64,000 nt of DNA, from contig NZ_SMFU01000007.1 in assembly GCF_004339595.1 (NCBI RefSeq), forward strand, positions 62,001-126,000. The letters run 5' to 3'. The DNA is from Marinobacterium mangrovicola (GTDB taxonomy: Bacteria; Pseudomonadota; Gammaproteobacteria; Pseudomonadales; Balneatricaceae). The stretch's first letter is position 1, and the number at the start of each line of letters is the position of its first letter. The notes under the pieces are model-generated. The model was not told the origin of the DNA and did not search any database. It saw only the letters and a program-made list of their open reading frames with translations. The position numbers were made by a program, and so were the translations under genes. Shown here piece after piece: positions 1 through 7,317 of this stretch.

Positions 1-1
1 T

Positions 2-94
2 GCGGTGCGTAAGATTGAGCAGAGCACTCAAGAGCGGATGTCTCAGGTCACCTCCGGCATGGGTATGCCGCCGGGCTTTAAGATGCCGTTCTGA
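2..94 (+). CDS. ybaB: YbaB/EbfC nucleoid-associated protein, 3' end only
   Basis: This is the last 30 codons of a gene that begins before the window. The peptide ends in [10 protein letters not shown], the characteristic C-terminus of YbaB/EbfC, a small dimeric DNA-binding protein. Its stop codon lies two bases before the recR start, and ybaB-recR (usually after dnaX) is a conserved gammaproteobacterial gene order. Only the C-terminal tail is visible, so the call rests on that motif and on synteny. Confidence 0.88.
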   Translation, partial: AVRKIEQSTQERMSQVTSGMGMPPGFKMPF

Positions 95-96
95 TT

Positions 97-696
97 ATGG
101 CGTTCAGTCCTCTTCTGCAAAATCTGGTCGATGCCCTGCGCTGTTTGCCGGGCGTCGGCCCTAAATCGGCCCAGCGCATGGCGTTGCACCTGCTGGAGCG
201 GGATCGCAGTGCAGCGCTGACGCTGTCTGGCGCGCTGGTGGAAGCGGTCGAGAAGATCGGCGAGTGCACTGAGTGCCGTACCCTGTCTGAAGACCCGGTC
301 TGCGAGATCTGCAGCAGCGAAGCGCGCGATAGAGGCCTGCTTTGTGTGCTTGAATCGCCGGTCGATATGATGGCGATCGAGCAGACCGGCGGCTACAACG
401 GGCTCTATTTTGTGCTCAAGGGGCGGCTTTCTCCGATAGACGGTATCGGCCCGGATGCACTGGGGATCGACAAGCTGTTGAGCAAGGTGATCGACGGCGG
501 TGTTCAGGAGTTGATCCTGGCCACTAACCCGACCGTAGAGGGGGAGGCGACCTCTCATTACATTGCCGAACAGCTCAGCGACCATCCGGTGAAGATCAGT
601 CGCATTGCGCATGGTGTGCCGGTGGGTGGCGAGTTGGAGTACGTTGACGGCGGTACCCTGGCGCATGCGCTGGCAGGCCGTCGTTTACTGCGTTAA
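97..696 (+). CDS. recR: Recombination mediator protein RecR
   Basis: RecR works with RecF and RecO to load RecA on gapped DNA. The 199-residue product has the family length and layout. An N-terminal helix-hairpin-helix contains [12 protein letters not shown] four-cysteine zinc finger uses C57, C60, C69 and C72. A Toprim domain follows from about residue 80, and the C-terminus carries [13 protein letters not shown]. The ATG is two bases after the ybaB stop, so the two genes are translationally close and probably co-transcribed. No anomaly was seen. Confidence 0.97.
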   Translation: MAFSPLLQNLVDALRCLPGVGPKSAQRMALHLLERDRSAALTLSGALVEAVEKIGECTECRTLSEDPVCEICSSEARDRGLLCVLESPVDMMAIEQTGGYNGLYFVLKGRLSPIDGIGPDALGIDKLLSKVIDGGVQELILATNPTVEGEATSHYIAEQLSDHPVKISRIAHGVPVGGELEYVDGGTLAHALAGRRLLR

Positions 697-705
697 GGAT
701 ATGAG

Positions 706-1890
706 ATGACGGAAAAATCCAGGGCATGGGATTGGCAGGAACTGGAACGCTCGGCTGCGGCCCCCTGTTGGATCAGGGATAGCGAGACGCTGGCGCAGCA
801 TTGTGAGCGTTGGCGGCAGTTGCCGATGGTGGCGCTCGATACCGAGTTTATGCGGGTGGACACCTTCTACCCACGTCCGGGGCTGATCCAGTTGGCGGAC
901 GAGCACAACTGCTACCTGATCGATCCGCTCTGTATTGAGGACTTTTCCGCGTTTGTCGAGCTGATGGCCGATGGTTCGGTGCTCAAACTGATCCATGCTG
1001 GCAGTGAGGATCTGGAACTGCTGCTTAACAGCTACGGTGTGCTGCCCGAGCCGCTGTTTGATACTCAGGTGGCGGCGGCGTTTGCCGGCTGGGGCTTCAG
1101 CATGGGGCTGCAGCGCCTGGTTGATCATGCGCTGGGCGTGCAGTTGGGTAAGGGCGAGACCACGTCCGACTGGATGCAGCGTCCGCTGACGCGAGAGCAG
1201 GAACACTATGCGGCACTGGATGTGGCCTATCTGCCGGCCATTGCCACCGAGCTGCAGAATCAGCTCCGGGAGCAGGGGCGGCTAGACTGGGTCATGGAGG
1301 AGTGCTCCACGCTGCGGTTATCGGTGATCGATACCGATCCGCAGGGCTTAAGCTATTATCAGCGGTTCAGCCAGGTCTGGAACATTTCCGAGGTGAAGCG
1401 GGCCGGGCTGAGAGATCTTACCGCCTGGCGCGAGCAGGCCTGCCGTGCCCAGGATATTCCGCGTAACCGACTGCTGCGTAATCAGCACCTGCTCAGCATT
1501 ATTGAGCGCTGGCCGCAGACGCCGGAAGCACTGAGCCGGGTACCCGAGCTGCGGCGGAAGGTGGTTAAGGATCATGGCGAAACGATACTAAACTGTATTC
1601 GTAACGCTCAGCATTCTGCTGCTGAAGTGCCGCCGGAGCCGATCCAGCGACCGTTGCACTATGCGTGGAACAAGCGCATCAAGGTGCTCAAGGCGATTGG
1701 TCGCCAGGTAGCGGATGAGCAGGGACTGGCGGTCGAAGTGTTGCTGAGAAAGCGTGATATTGACGCGCTGATCCAGTCGCGCTCGTCTGTGGGTGGGTAC
1801 ACACTACCGCCCACGCTCCAGGGATGGCGTAAACCCCTGGTGGGAGAGGCGCTGCTTGAGCAGCTGCAACAATTCGAACAAGAGAATTAG
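706..1890 (+). CDS. rnd: Ribonuclease D
   Basis: This is a 3'-to-5' exoribonuclease of the DEDD family that trims tRNA and other stable RNA precursors. The 394-residue product carries the exonuclease motifs: ALDTEF with D45 and E47, HAGSEDLE with D102, and YAALDVAYL with Y168 and D172 (the DEDDy type). An HRDC-like helical region follows around residues 225-305. Compared with E. coli RNase D there is an N-terminal extension of roughly 20 residues. It starts nine bases after recR and is followed by ycgL with one base between, so it lies in the same operon. Confidence 0.95.
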   Translation: MTEKSRAWDWQELERSAAAPCWIRDSETLAQHCERWRQLPMVALDTEFMRVDTFYPRPGLIQLADEHNCYLIDPLCIEDFSAFVELMADGSVLKLIHAGSEDLELLLNSYGVLPEPLFDTQVAAAFAGWGFSMGLQRLVDHALGVQLGKGETTSDWMQRPLTREQEHYAALDVAYLPAIATELQNQLREQGRLDWVMEECSTLRLSVIDTDPQGLSYYQRFSQVWNISEVKRAGLRDLTAWREQACRAQDIPRNRLLRNQHLLSIIERWPQTPEALSRVPELRRKVVKDHGETILNCIRNAQHSAAEVPPEPIQRPLHYAWNKRIKVLKAIGRQVADEQGLAVEVLLRKRDIDALIQSRSSVGGYTLPPTLQGWRKPLVGEALLEQLQQFEQEN

Positions 1891-1891
1891 T

Positions 1892-2179
1892 ATGAAAATC
1901 TGCAGTATCTATAAGAGTCCGCGTAAGGACGAAATGTACCTGTACGTGGATAAGCGTGATGCGCTGACGCGCGTGCCTGAAGCGCTGCTGGAGATGTTCG
2001 GCCCGCCGCTGCACGTTATGGATATGCCGATGAAGGCGGATCGTAAACTCGCCCGTGCCGATGCGGACAAGGTGCTGGATGGTATTACCGAGAAGGGTTA
2101 CTACCTGCAGATGCCGCCGCCGAAAGAGGAATATCTGCTGGATCTGCATGCCAACCGCCCTGTCACCGGAGTGCGCTGA
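1892..2179 (+). CDS. ycgL: YcgL-domain protein
   Basis: This 95-residue protein belongs to the YcgL family, a small alpha/beta fold of unknown biochemical role. It opens MKICSIYKSPRKDEMYLYV, the usual N-terminus of the family, which fixes the start at this ATG; the reading frame is open further upstream, but only inside rnd. It sits one base after rnd and two bases before ycgN. The same rnd-ycgL-ycgN trio is seen in Pseudomonas-type genomes, which suggests a shared but unknown context in RNA processing. Confidence 0.92.
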   Translation: MKICSIYKSPRKDEMYLYVDKRDALTRVPEALLEMFGPPLHVMDMPMKADRKLARADADKVLDGITEKGYYLQMPPPKEEYLLDLHANRPVTGVR

Positions 2180-2181
2180 GC

Positions 2182-2628
2182 ATGGTGGCTCAGGAGGTGT
2201 TCTGGCGCCGTAAAACCCTGCGCGAGATGAATCGTGAGGAGTGGGAATCACTCTGCGACGGTTGTGCGCTCTGCTGCCTGCACAAAATCGAGGATGAGGA
2301 TACCGAGGAAATTTTCTATACCACGGTGGTTTGCCACCTGATGGATACCTCGGATTGCAGCTGCACCCAGTATGAAAAGCGCACGGAGCTGGTGCCCACC
2401 TGTATCCAGCTGACTCCGGACGATGTGGAACAGCTGAACTGGCTGCCCCCCACCTGTGCTTATCGGTTGCTGAATGAAGGTCAAGACCTGCCGGAATGGC
2501 ATCCGCTGGTTACCGGTGACCGTCGCAGTCCGATCAAGGCTCACGCTTCGGTGATCGATATCTACGATATCACCGATGACCAGATCGATGAGGATGATCT
2601 GGTCGACTATGTGATCGATCCCGGGTAA
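2182..2628 (+). CDS. ycgN: YcgN family cysteine-cluster protein (UPF0260)
   Basis: This 148-residue protein has the Cys-rich signature of the YcgN/UPF0260 family. An N-terminal LCDGCALCCLHK is followed by further cysteines (VVCHL, DCSCTQY, VPTC) likely to bind a metal or iron-sulfur cluster. The function of the family is not established. It closes the recR-rnd-ycgL-ycgN run; its stop codon lies inside the loop of a small GC-rich hairpin. Confidence 0.93.
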   Translation: MVAQEVFWRRKTLREMNREEWESLCDGCALCCLHKIEDEDTEEIFYTTVVCHLMDTSDCSCTQYEKRTELVPTCIQLTPDDVEQLNWLPPTCAYRLLNEGQDLPEWHPLVTGDRRSPIKAHASVIDIYDITDDQIDEDDLVDYVIDPG

Positions 2629-2637
2629 TTGCCCGGG
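2620..2637 (+). terminator. Weak terminator-like hairpin after ycgN
   Basis: CCCGGG (2620-2625) and CCCGGG (2632-2637) form a 6-bp stem around a 6-base loop that includes the ycgN stop codon. The next 30 bases are pyrimidine-rich, but the stem is short. The rest of the gap up to the convergent gene at 2815 shows nothing else recognisable. Confidence 0.4.
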
Positions 2638-2814
2638 TCGTCCCGCCTTTCTATTTCCCTTTCTTTTCTGATTCAGCGCCGATAATCGCTGCGGTCTGAC
2701 GATCTCGCTTCTGCCCGGCCATAACTTTGTTTGGTTAAAGCAGGGCAGCGTTTGGCTGGAACAGAGCGGCGGCCTTTGAGTCCCTATGTTGGTAGAGCGA
2801 CCGCCGCTGACCTG

Positions 2815-3879
2815 TTAGCGCTTAATCTGTATCTTGTCGCTGCTTAGCAGCTGCAGCATTGGGTAGCGGGCCAGCACCCATTTATGCAGGGCAGCGCCCA
2901 ATCCAAGCCCGGCTGCGAAGCCGCCGATATGTGCCATGTAGGCTACCCCCTGTTCGCCGCTGGCCATGCCGAGGAGGTTGAAGCCGAGCCAAACCAGGAA
3001 AAATACCCAGGGGGCGACTTTCTTCTGAAAGAAGAAGATCATCAGTGTCAGGCTGGCTTTGCGGAACCAGAGCAAATAGAGGCCGAAGAGTCCGGCTATG
3101 GCTCCGGATGCGCCGATTACCGGAATGGTCGATGAGGGGTCCACCATCGCCTGTGCGAAGGCGGCGACGGTACCGCAGAGCAGGTAGATAAGCAGGAAGC
3201 GGACATGGCCCAGTGCGTCTTCCAGGTTATCCCCGGTCAGCCAGAGGAAGTACATATTACTGATCAGGTGCAGCCAGCTGCCATGCAGAAATTGGCTGCT
3301 GATCAGTGTGCCCAGGTTGCTGCCGTGGCTGATGTGATCGGGAATCATCGCCCAGTCATACATCGCCATTTCAATCCCGGGTTCAAGCATCATGGCGGCG
3401 AAAATCAGCGTATTCACCAGCAGTAGCGTCCAGGTCACCCAAGGGCGCTTGTGCGGCTTGATGTTGTACTCCACCGGCATCTGGGTGATCGACTGGAACA
3501 GCCAGGTGCGCCAGTTGATGCCTGCGTTCATCGCTTCCAGTGGCTCATGCAGTGCTTTGGCAGCCTTGGCCTCCTCCAACTCGCTGCGCTCTATCCAGCT
3601 GCCGTGACCTTTGGGGCAGCACTCGATCTCTATGGTGTAGCCCGGTAGCAGGTGGTGACGGTCCATCGCAGTGCCGCAGTCCGGGCAGGGGAGGTTGGTT
3701 TGCGTATGGGCGTCGCGCCGTTTTTGTTCGATGGAGCTCTCTTCTTCCAGGTCAAGCACGGCGTCGAATTCGCCGGCCTCAAACCAGAGTCCTGCGCAGC
3801 GTGGGCAGACATCGATCTCCTGACCGTCGTAATCGGTTTCCCGAAGTGCATGCTGGTGGCATTGGGGGCAGTATTTCAT
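2815..3879 (-). CDS. Rhomboid intramembrane serine protease with N-terminal zinc ribbons
   Basis: The 354-residue protein combines two TFIIB-type zinc-ribbon modules with a rhomboid protease core. The first ribbon uses C4/C7 and C25/C28. The second has C65/C68 and C87/C88, with GHGSW after it. The rhomboid part starts near residue 147 with several membrane helices. It carries the oxyanion residues H199 and N208 (FLHGSWLHLISNMY), the catalytic S258 in GASGAIAG and H317 in AHIGG. An active inner-membrane protease with a cytosolic zinc domain is therefore likely; its substrate is unknown. The start has an AGGA ribosome site. It is followed after 32 bases upstream on the same strand by a small membrane protein. 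Confidence 0.9.
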   Translation of the reverse strand: MKYCPQCHQHALRETDYDGQEIDVCPRCAGLWFEAGEFDAVLDLEEESSIEQKRRDAHTQTNLPCPDCGTAMDRHHLLPGYTIEIECCPKGHGSWIERSELEEAKAAKALHEPLEAMNAGINWRTWLFQSITQMPVEYNIKPHKRPWVTWTLLLVNTLIFAAMMLEPGIEMAMYDWAMIPDHISHGSNLGTLISSQFLHGSWLHLISNMYFLWLTGDNLEDALGHVRFLLIYLLCGTVAAFAQAMVDPSSTIPVIGASGAIAGLFGLYLLWFRKASLTLMIFFFQKKVAPWVFFLVWLGFNLLGMASGEQGVAYMAHIGGFAAGLGLGAALHKWVLARYPMLQLLSSDKIQIKR

Positions 3880-3911
3880 GGTGAATCCTTTCGCTGTCCG
3901 TTGTCAGCCGG

Positions 3912-4490
3912 CTATTCCACGGCGACTTCGTTCTTCGCCAGTTCGGCTTTCATTGTTTCCAGGTTTTGATCCAGTGCGACCAGGGTTTCCTGTTCCATTT
4001 TGTCAGCGGCTTCCAGCAGTTTGGGCATGAAGTAGGAGCGGCCATAGGTACGCTCCTCGCCCTTGCGTACCAGGTCGTTGACCTCGGCATAGAAGCGGCG
4101 GATATCGGAAAGAAAGCGGGAAGGTGTCTGCAGGGTGTTCTTGGAATAACGCATGGTATCCCAGATGTAGGTCTGCAGCTCCGGGTGGAATTTTGTCAGG
4201 TCATAGGGGTTGTTCTCTTTGACCAGCTCGACATAGTCGCGGACCAGTTCCACGTTGTCACTGACTTCATCGTAAAGCGAGCGCTGCAGGTAATAGTTGT
4301 TCTGCATATCGTCGATCTCGTTGAAGCGGATCGCCTGGGATAAACCCTCCTGCGATGCGAGGTAGACGCCGAGCACGGTGGCGATCAGCATGAAGACCTG
4401 ACCTACCCAGAAGCCGGTTTTAACCAGTTCCGAGTTATCCAGCTTATCGCGAAGCTTGGTGTTTGTGCGGGTATTTTCCATATCTTCCAT
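3912..4490 (-). CDS. Hypothetical single-pass membrane protein
   Basis: I do not recognise this 192-residue protein. It has a hydrophilic N-terminus, one membrane helix around residues 28-46 (GFWVGQVFMLIATVLGVYLA), and then a long helical soluble region rich in charged residues with possible coiled coil. It lies between rpsA and the rhomboid protease on the same strand. The start is uncertain by three codons because a second ATG lies at 4481. Confidence 0.75.
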   Translation of the reverse strand: MEDMENTRTNTKLRDKLDNSELVKTGFWVGQVFMLIATVLGVYLASQEGLSQAIRFNEIDDMQNNYYLQRSLYDEVSDNVELVRDYVELVKENNPYDLTKFHPELQTYIWDTMRYSKNTLQTPSRFLSDIRRFYAEVNDLVRKGEERTYGRSYFMPKLLEAADKMEQETLVALDQNLETMKAELAKNEVAVE

Positions 4491-4572
4491 GAACGCTCTT
4501 CCTTGTTCACTGTGTTGAAGCGGGGGATGGTAACTGTATGAAGGAGTTGGGAAAAGAGGGGGTATAGAAACA

Positions 4573-4599
4573 AAAATGGCCCGCTAGGCGGGCCATTTT
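4573..4599 (-). terminator. Intrinsic terminator of rpsA
   Basis: A perfect 12-bp stem (4573-4584 with 4588-4599) encloses a 3-base loop. The stem core is GGCCCGC and is flanked by A and T tracts on both sides, so it can act in either direction. It lies 18 bases past the rpsA stop. Confidence 0.9.
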
Positions 4600-4616
4600 A
4601 GGAGTTCAGATGCTAA

Positions 4617-6299
4617 TCAGTCTTTCTGGTTAGCGATCTGCTGCTTGATCAGGTCACCGATGGTGGTCGGACCAGCAGTTTCAACTTCCTGGTTGCGAAC
4701 GGCGCTCAGAGCTTCTTTCTCTTCAGCCTGGTCTTTAGCACGAACAGACAGGTTGATCGCGCGGTTGCGACGGTCAACACCGGTGATCTTAGCTTCGACG
4801 TTTTCGCCTACAGACAGAGCAGTGCTGGCATCTTCGATACGCTCAGCAGAGATCTCGGAGACTTTCAGGTAGCCTTCGATGCCTTCTGCCAGATCGATTA
4901 CAGCGCCCTTAGCGTCAACGCTCTTAACCGGAGCGGTAACGATGGAGCCTTTCGGGTGAGCTGCCAGGTACTCGCTGAACGGATCGGTAGCGAGCTGCTT
5001 GATGCCCAGGGAGATGCGCTCTTTCTCGGCGTCGATAGACAGGATAACTGCGTCGACTTCTTCGCCTTTCTTGAACTGGCGCAGAGCGGTTTCAGGCTCG
5101 GCATCCCAAGAGATGTCGGACATGTGAACCAGGCCGTCCAGGTCGTTATCCAGACCAACGAAGATACCGAAATCGGTGATGGTCTTGATAGTGCCGCTGA
5201 CACGGTCGCCGGCAGCGAACTGCTCGGAGAAAGATACCCACGGGTTAGCAGTGCACTGCTTGATACCCAGGGAGATACGACGACGCTCTTCGTCGACGTC
5301 CAGGATCATCACTTCCACTTCGTCGCCGATGTTTACAATCTTGGACGGGTGGATGTTCTTGTTGGTCCAGGACATTTCGGAAACGTGTACCAGGCCTTCA
5401 ACGCCGTCTTCGATAGAAGCGAAGCAGCCGTAGTCGGTCAGGTTGGTAACACGTGCAGCAACCTTGGAGCCAGCCGGGTAGCGAGCTTTGATGTCATCCC
5501 ACGGATCAGCAGACAGCTGCTTGAGACCCAGGGAGATACGGCCGCTTTCCTTGTCGAACTTGATGATCTTGACAGTGATCTCGTCGCCCGGAGTGAGCAT
5601 TTCGCTCGGGTGAGAGATGCGCTTCCAAGCCATGTCGGTGATGTGCAGCAGGCCATCAACGCCGCCCAGGTCGATGAACGCACCGTAGTTGGTGAGGTTC
5701 TTAACGTAACCCTTGGCGATCTGACCCTCTTCCAGAGTGGCCAGCAGCTCTTCGCGCTGAGCGCTGTTAGCTTCCTGGAGAACGGCACGGCGGGAAACAA
5801 CGATGTTGTTACGCTTCGGATCCAGCTTGATCAGCTTGAATTCCAGCTCTTTGCCTTCCAGGTGGTCAATATCACGGATCGGACGAACATCAACCAGAGA
5901 GCCCGGCAGGAAGCCCTGGATGTTGTTGATGCTGACAGTGAAGCCGCCTTTGACCTTGCCAGAGATGTAACCTTTGACAGTTTCTTCGGCTTCGAACTTG
6001 GTCTGAAGAACTTCCCAAGCTTCAGCACGCTTAGCTTTCTCGCGGGACAGACGGGTTTCACCGAAGCCATCTTCAACCGCTTCCAGCGCTACCTTAACGG
6101 TATCGCCGACAGAGATTTCGAGTTCGTTGGCATCGTTGATGAACTGTGAACGCGGGATAACGGCTTCAGATTTGAGGCCTGCGTTCACGGTAACCCAGTC
6201 GCTGTCGATGTCGACAACTTCACCCATGACCAGGGTGCCCGGAGTCATCTGTACGTTCTGGAGAGATTCTTCAAACAGTTCAGCAAAGCTTTCGCTCAT
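4617..6299 (-). CDS. rpsA: 30S ribosomal protein S1
   Basis: S1 brings structured mRNAs to the 30S subunit. The 560-residue product matches the usual gammaproteobacterial size (557 in E. coli) and contains six S1 repeats. These are recognisable from recurring LVHVSEMSW-, [10 protein letters not shown]- and RISLGIKQ-type strands at roughly 70-90 residue spacing. The start ATG is preceded by a long structured leader (6331-6410). The location is odd: cmk upstream and ihfB downstream, the usual neighbours, are absent. The gene upstream on the same strand is the prc-linked membrane protein. It is a complete, highly typical S1, so I take it as the housekeeping copy. Confidence 0.97.
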   Translation of the reverse strand: MSESFAELFEESLQNVQMTPGTLVMGEVVDIDSDWVTVNAGLKSEAVIPRSQFINDANELEISVGDTVKVALEAVEDGFGETRLSREKAKRAEAWEVLQTKFEAEETVKGYISGKVKGGFTVSINNIQGFLPGSLVDVRPIRDIDHLEGKELEFKLIKLDPKRNNIVVSRRAVLQEANSAQREELLATLEEGQIAKGYVKNLTNYGAFIDLGGVDGLLHITDMAWKRISHPSEMLTPGDEITVKIIKFDKESGRISLGLKQLSADPWDDIKARYPAGSKVAARVTNLTDYGCFASIEDGVEGLVHVSEMSWTNKNIHPSKIVNIGDEVEVMILDVDEERRRISLGIKQCTANPWVSFSEQFAAGDRVSGTIKTITDFGIFVGLDNDLDGLVHMSDISWDAEPETALRQFKKGEEVDAVILSIDAEKERISLGIKQLATDPFSEYLAAHPKGSIVTAPVKSVDAKGAVIDLAEGIEGYLKVSEISAERIEDASTALSVGENVEAKITGVDRRNRAINLSVRAKDQAEEKEALSAVRNQEVETAGPTTIGDLIKQQIANQKD

Positions 6300-6330
6300 G
6301 AAAATGTCCTATATTGCGCTGCTTCGGCGG

Positions 6331-6410
6331 GGTTGGAATGAACGCCTTAGACAGCTTGCCAGCCTGTATCGTCAGCTATACAGGGTCGGTTATCGATAGT
6401 CATTCCGACC
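6331..6410 (-). promoter_or_regulatory. Structured rpsA 5' leader
   Basis: On the transcript strand, GGTCGGAATGA (6410-6400) can pair over a distance with TCATTCCAACC (6341-6331), enclosing an inner hairpin with CCTGTAT/ATACAGG arms (6384-6378 and 6369-6363). The folded element ends about 30 bases before the rpsA ATG. S1 is known to repress its own translation through a folded leader in enterobacteria. This structure is a plausible equivalent, but the match is by position and pairing only. Confidence 0.6.
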
Positions 6411-6456
6411 CGCGCCGCGCTGACGTAGGCGAGGGTAGAATGATTAAAGTTGCAAA

Positions 6457-6485
6457 ATTATACAGAGGTGATCTGGCGATTAACA
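6457..6485 (-). promoter_or_regulatory. Probable sigma-70 promoter of rpsA
   Basis: The minus strand carries a perfect TATAAT (6462-6457) with a poor -35 (TGTTAA) at 17-base spacing. It would start transcripts near 6450, giving a leader of about 150 bases that includes the folded element at 6331-6410. Confidence 0.55.
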
Positions 6486-6522
6486 GCGCAGTCTCATGAA
6501 AAATTATCCGGCGGGCACATGT

Positions 6523-7317
6523 TCACAGGGCGCCCACATTGCCTGCCAGATAGGTATCGAGCTTCTTGCGCAGCGGTATGCGACAGGGGGGGATAACGAC
6601 CTTGAGATCTTCCTGCAGCGCGCTGCCCAGGCGAGCGCTTTGCGGATCTTTCAGCCAGCGCGCCACGCTGCGTGCTTCATCGACGGAGTTGGCGGCCAGC
6701 TCTACGGCCTTGCCGATACAGAAACCGAAGTCGACCAGATCCTTGCCGACCAGCTGTTCGCGGCGGGCCTCATCGAGCATCATCCGGTTGGCGTTGATGA
6801 ACTGACGATATTCGTACATTGATGCGTCGGTCATCATATTGACCCAGAAATCGGTGAATCGCTGGGCTTCGGGCAGGGCGCGGAGCTTATCGCGCAGCTC
6901 TGCGCGGGTACGAGTCAGCTCCTGGGCCAGGTTTTCCGGTGCGAACTGCTCGTTGCTGGTTTTGTACTGCTCCAGATTGTCGACGCGGGCCTGGAGGATA
7001 TCGATCTGGTTCTGCAGCTCGGCGTTTTCTTCGATCAACTGCTCCTTGTCATACATCAGGCCGCGGATCACTTTTTCCACCGGCGACAGGTCGTCTTCGG
7101 CAAAAGTGGCGGGCACCTGCTTGGCACCGAGCTCACCGGTGGTTTCGGTGTAGGGACTGTTGGGAACAATTTGAAAACCGAACTTGTGCAGAATCTCTTC
7201 GTTGGCTTCCTGGGAGGCTTGCATTGAATCCCAGAAGAAGTAGACCGCGGCCCCCAGGGAGGCAATTATCAGGGGAACCGCGATGATCAGGCCTAGCTTT
7301 GCCGCGTTGAGCTTCAT
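6523..7317 (-). CDS. Hypothetical inner-membrane coiled-coil protein linked to prc
   Basis: The 264-residue protein has an N-terminal membrane anchor (residues about 9-30, LGLIIAVPLIIASLGAAVYF). A linker, a coiled coil around residues 85-150 (KEQLIEENAELQNQIDILQA) and a soluble helical domain containing three cysteines follow. I do not recognise a family. Its ATG overlaps the prc stop as ATGA, so the two are translationally coupled. A periplasmic accessory or adaptor for the Prc protease is a reasonable inference (Prc uses the lipoprotein NlpI in E. coli), but nothing in the sequence proves it. Confidence 0.75.
   Translation of the reverse strand: MKLNAAKLGLIIAVPLIIASLGAAVYFFWDSMQASQEANEEILHKFGFQIVPNSPYTETTGELGAKQVPATFAEDDLSPVEKVIRGLMYDKEQLIEENAELQNQIDILQARVDNLEQYKTSNEQFAPENLAQELTRTRAELRDKLRALPEAQRFTDFWVNMMTDASMYEYRQFINANRMMLDEARREQLVGKDLVDFGFCIGKAVELAANSVDEARSVARWLKDPQSARLGSALQEDLKVVIPPCRIPLRKKLDTYLAGNVGAL

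Noticed and set aside
4956-6149. 397-codon open frame antisense to rpsA
   Set aside because: Long only because rpsA has strongly biased codons; the repeated pattern mirrors the S1 repeats.
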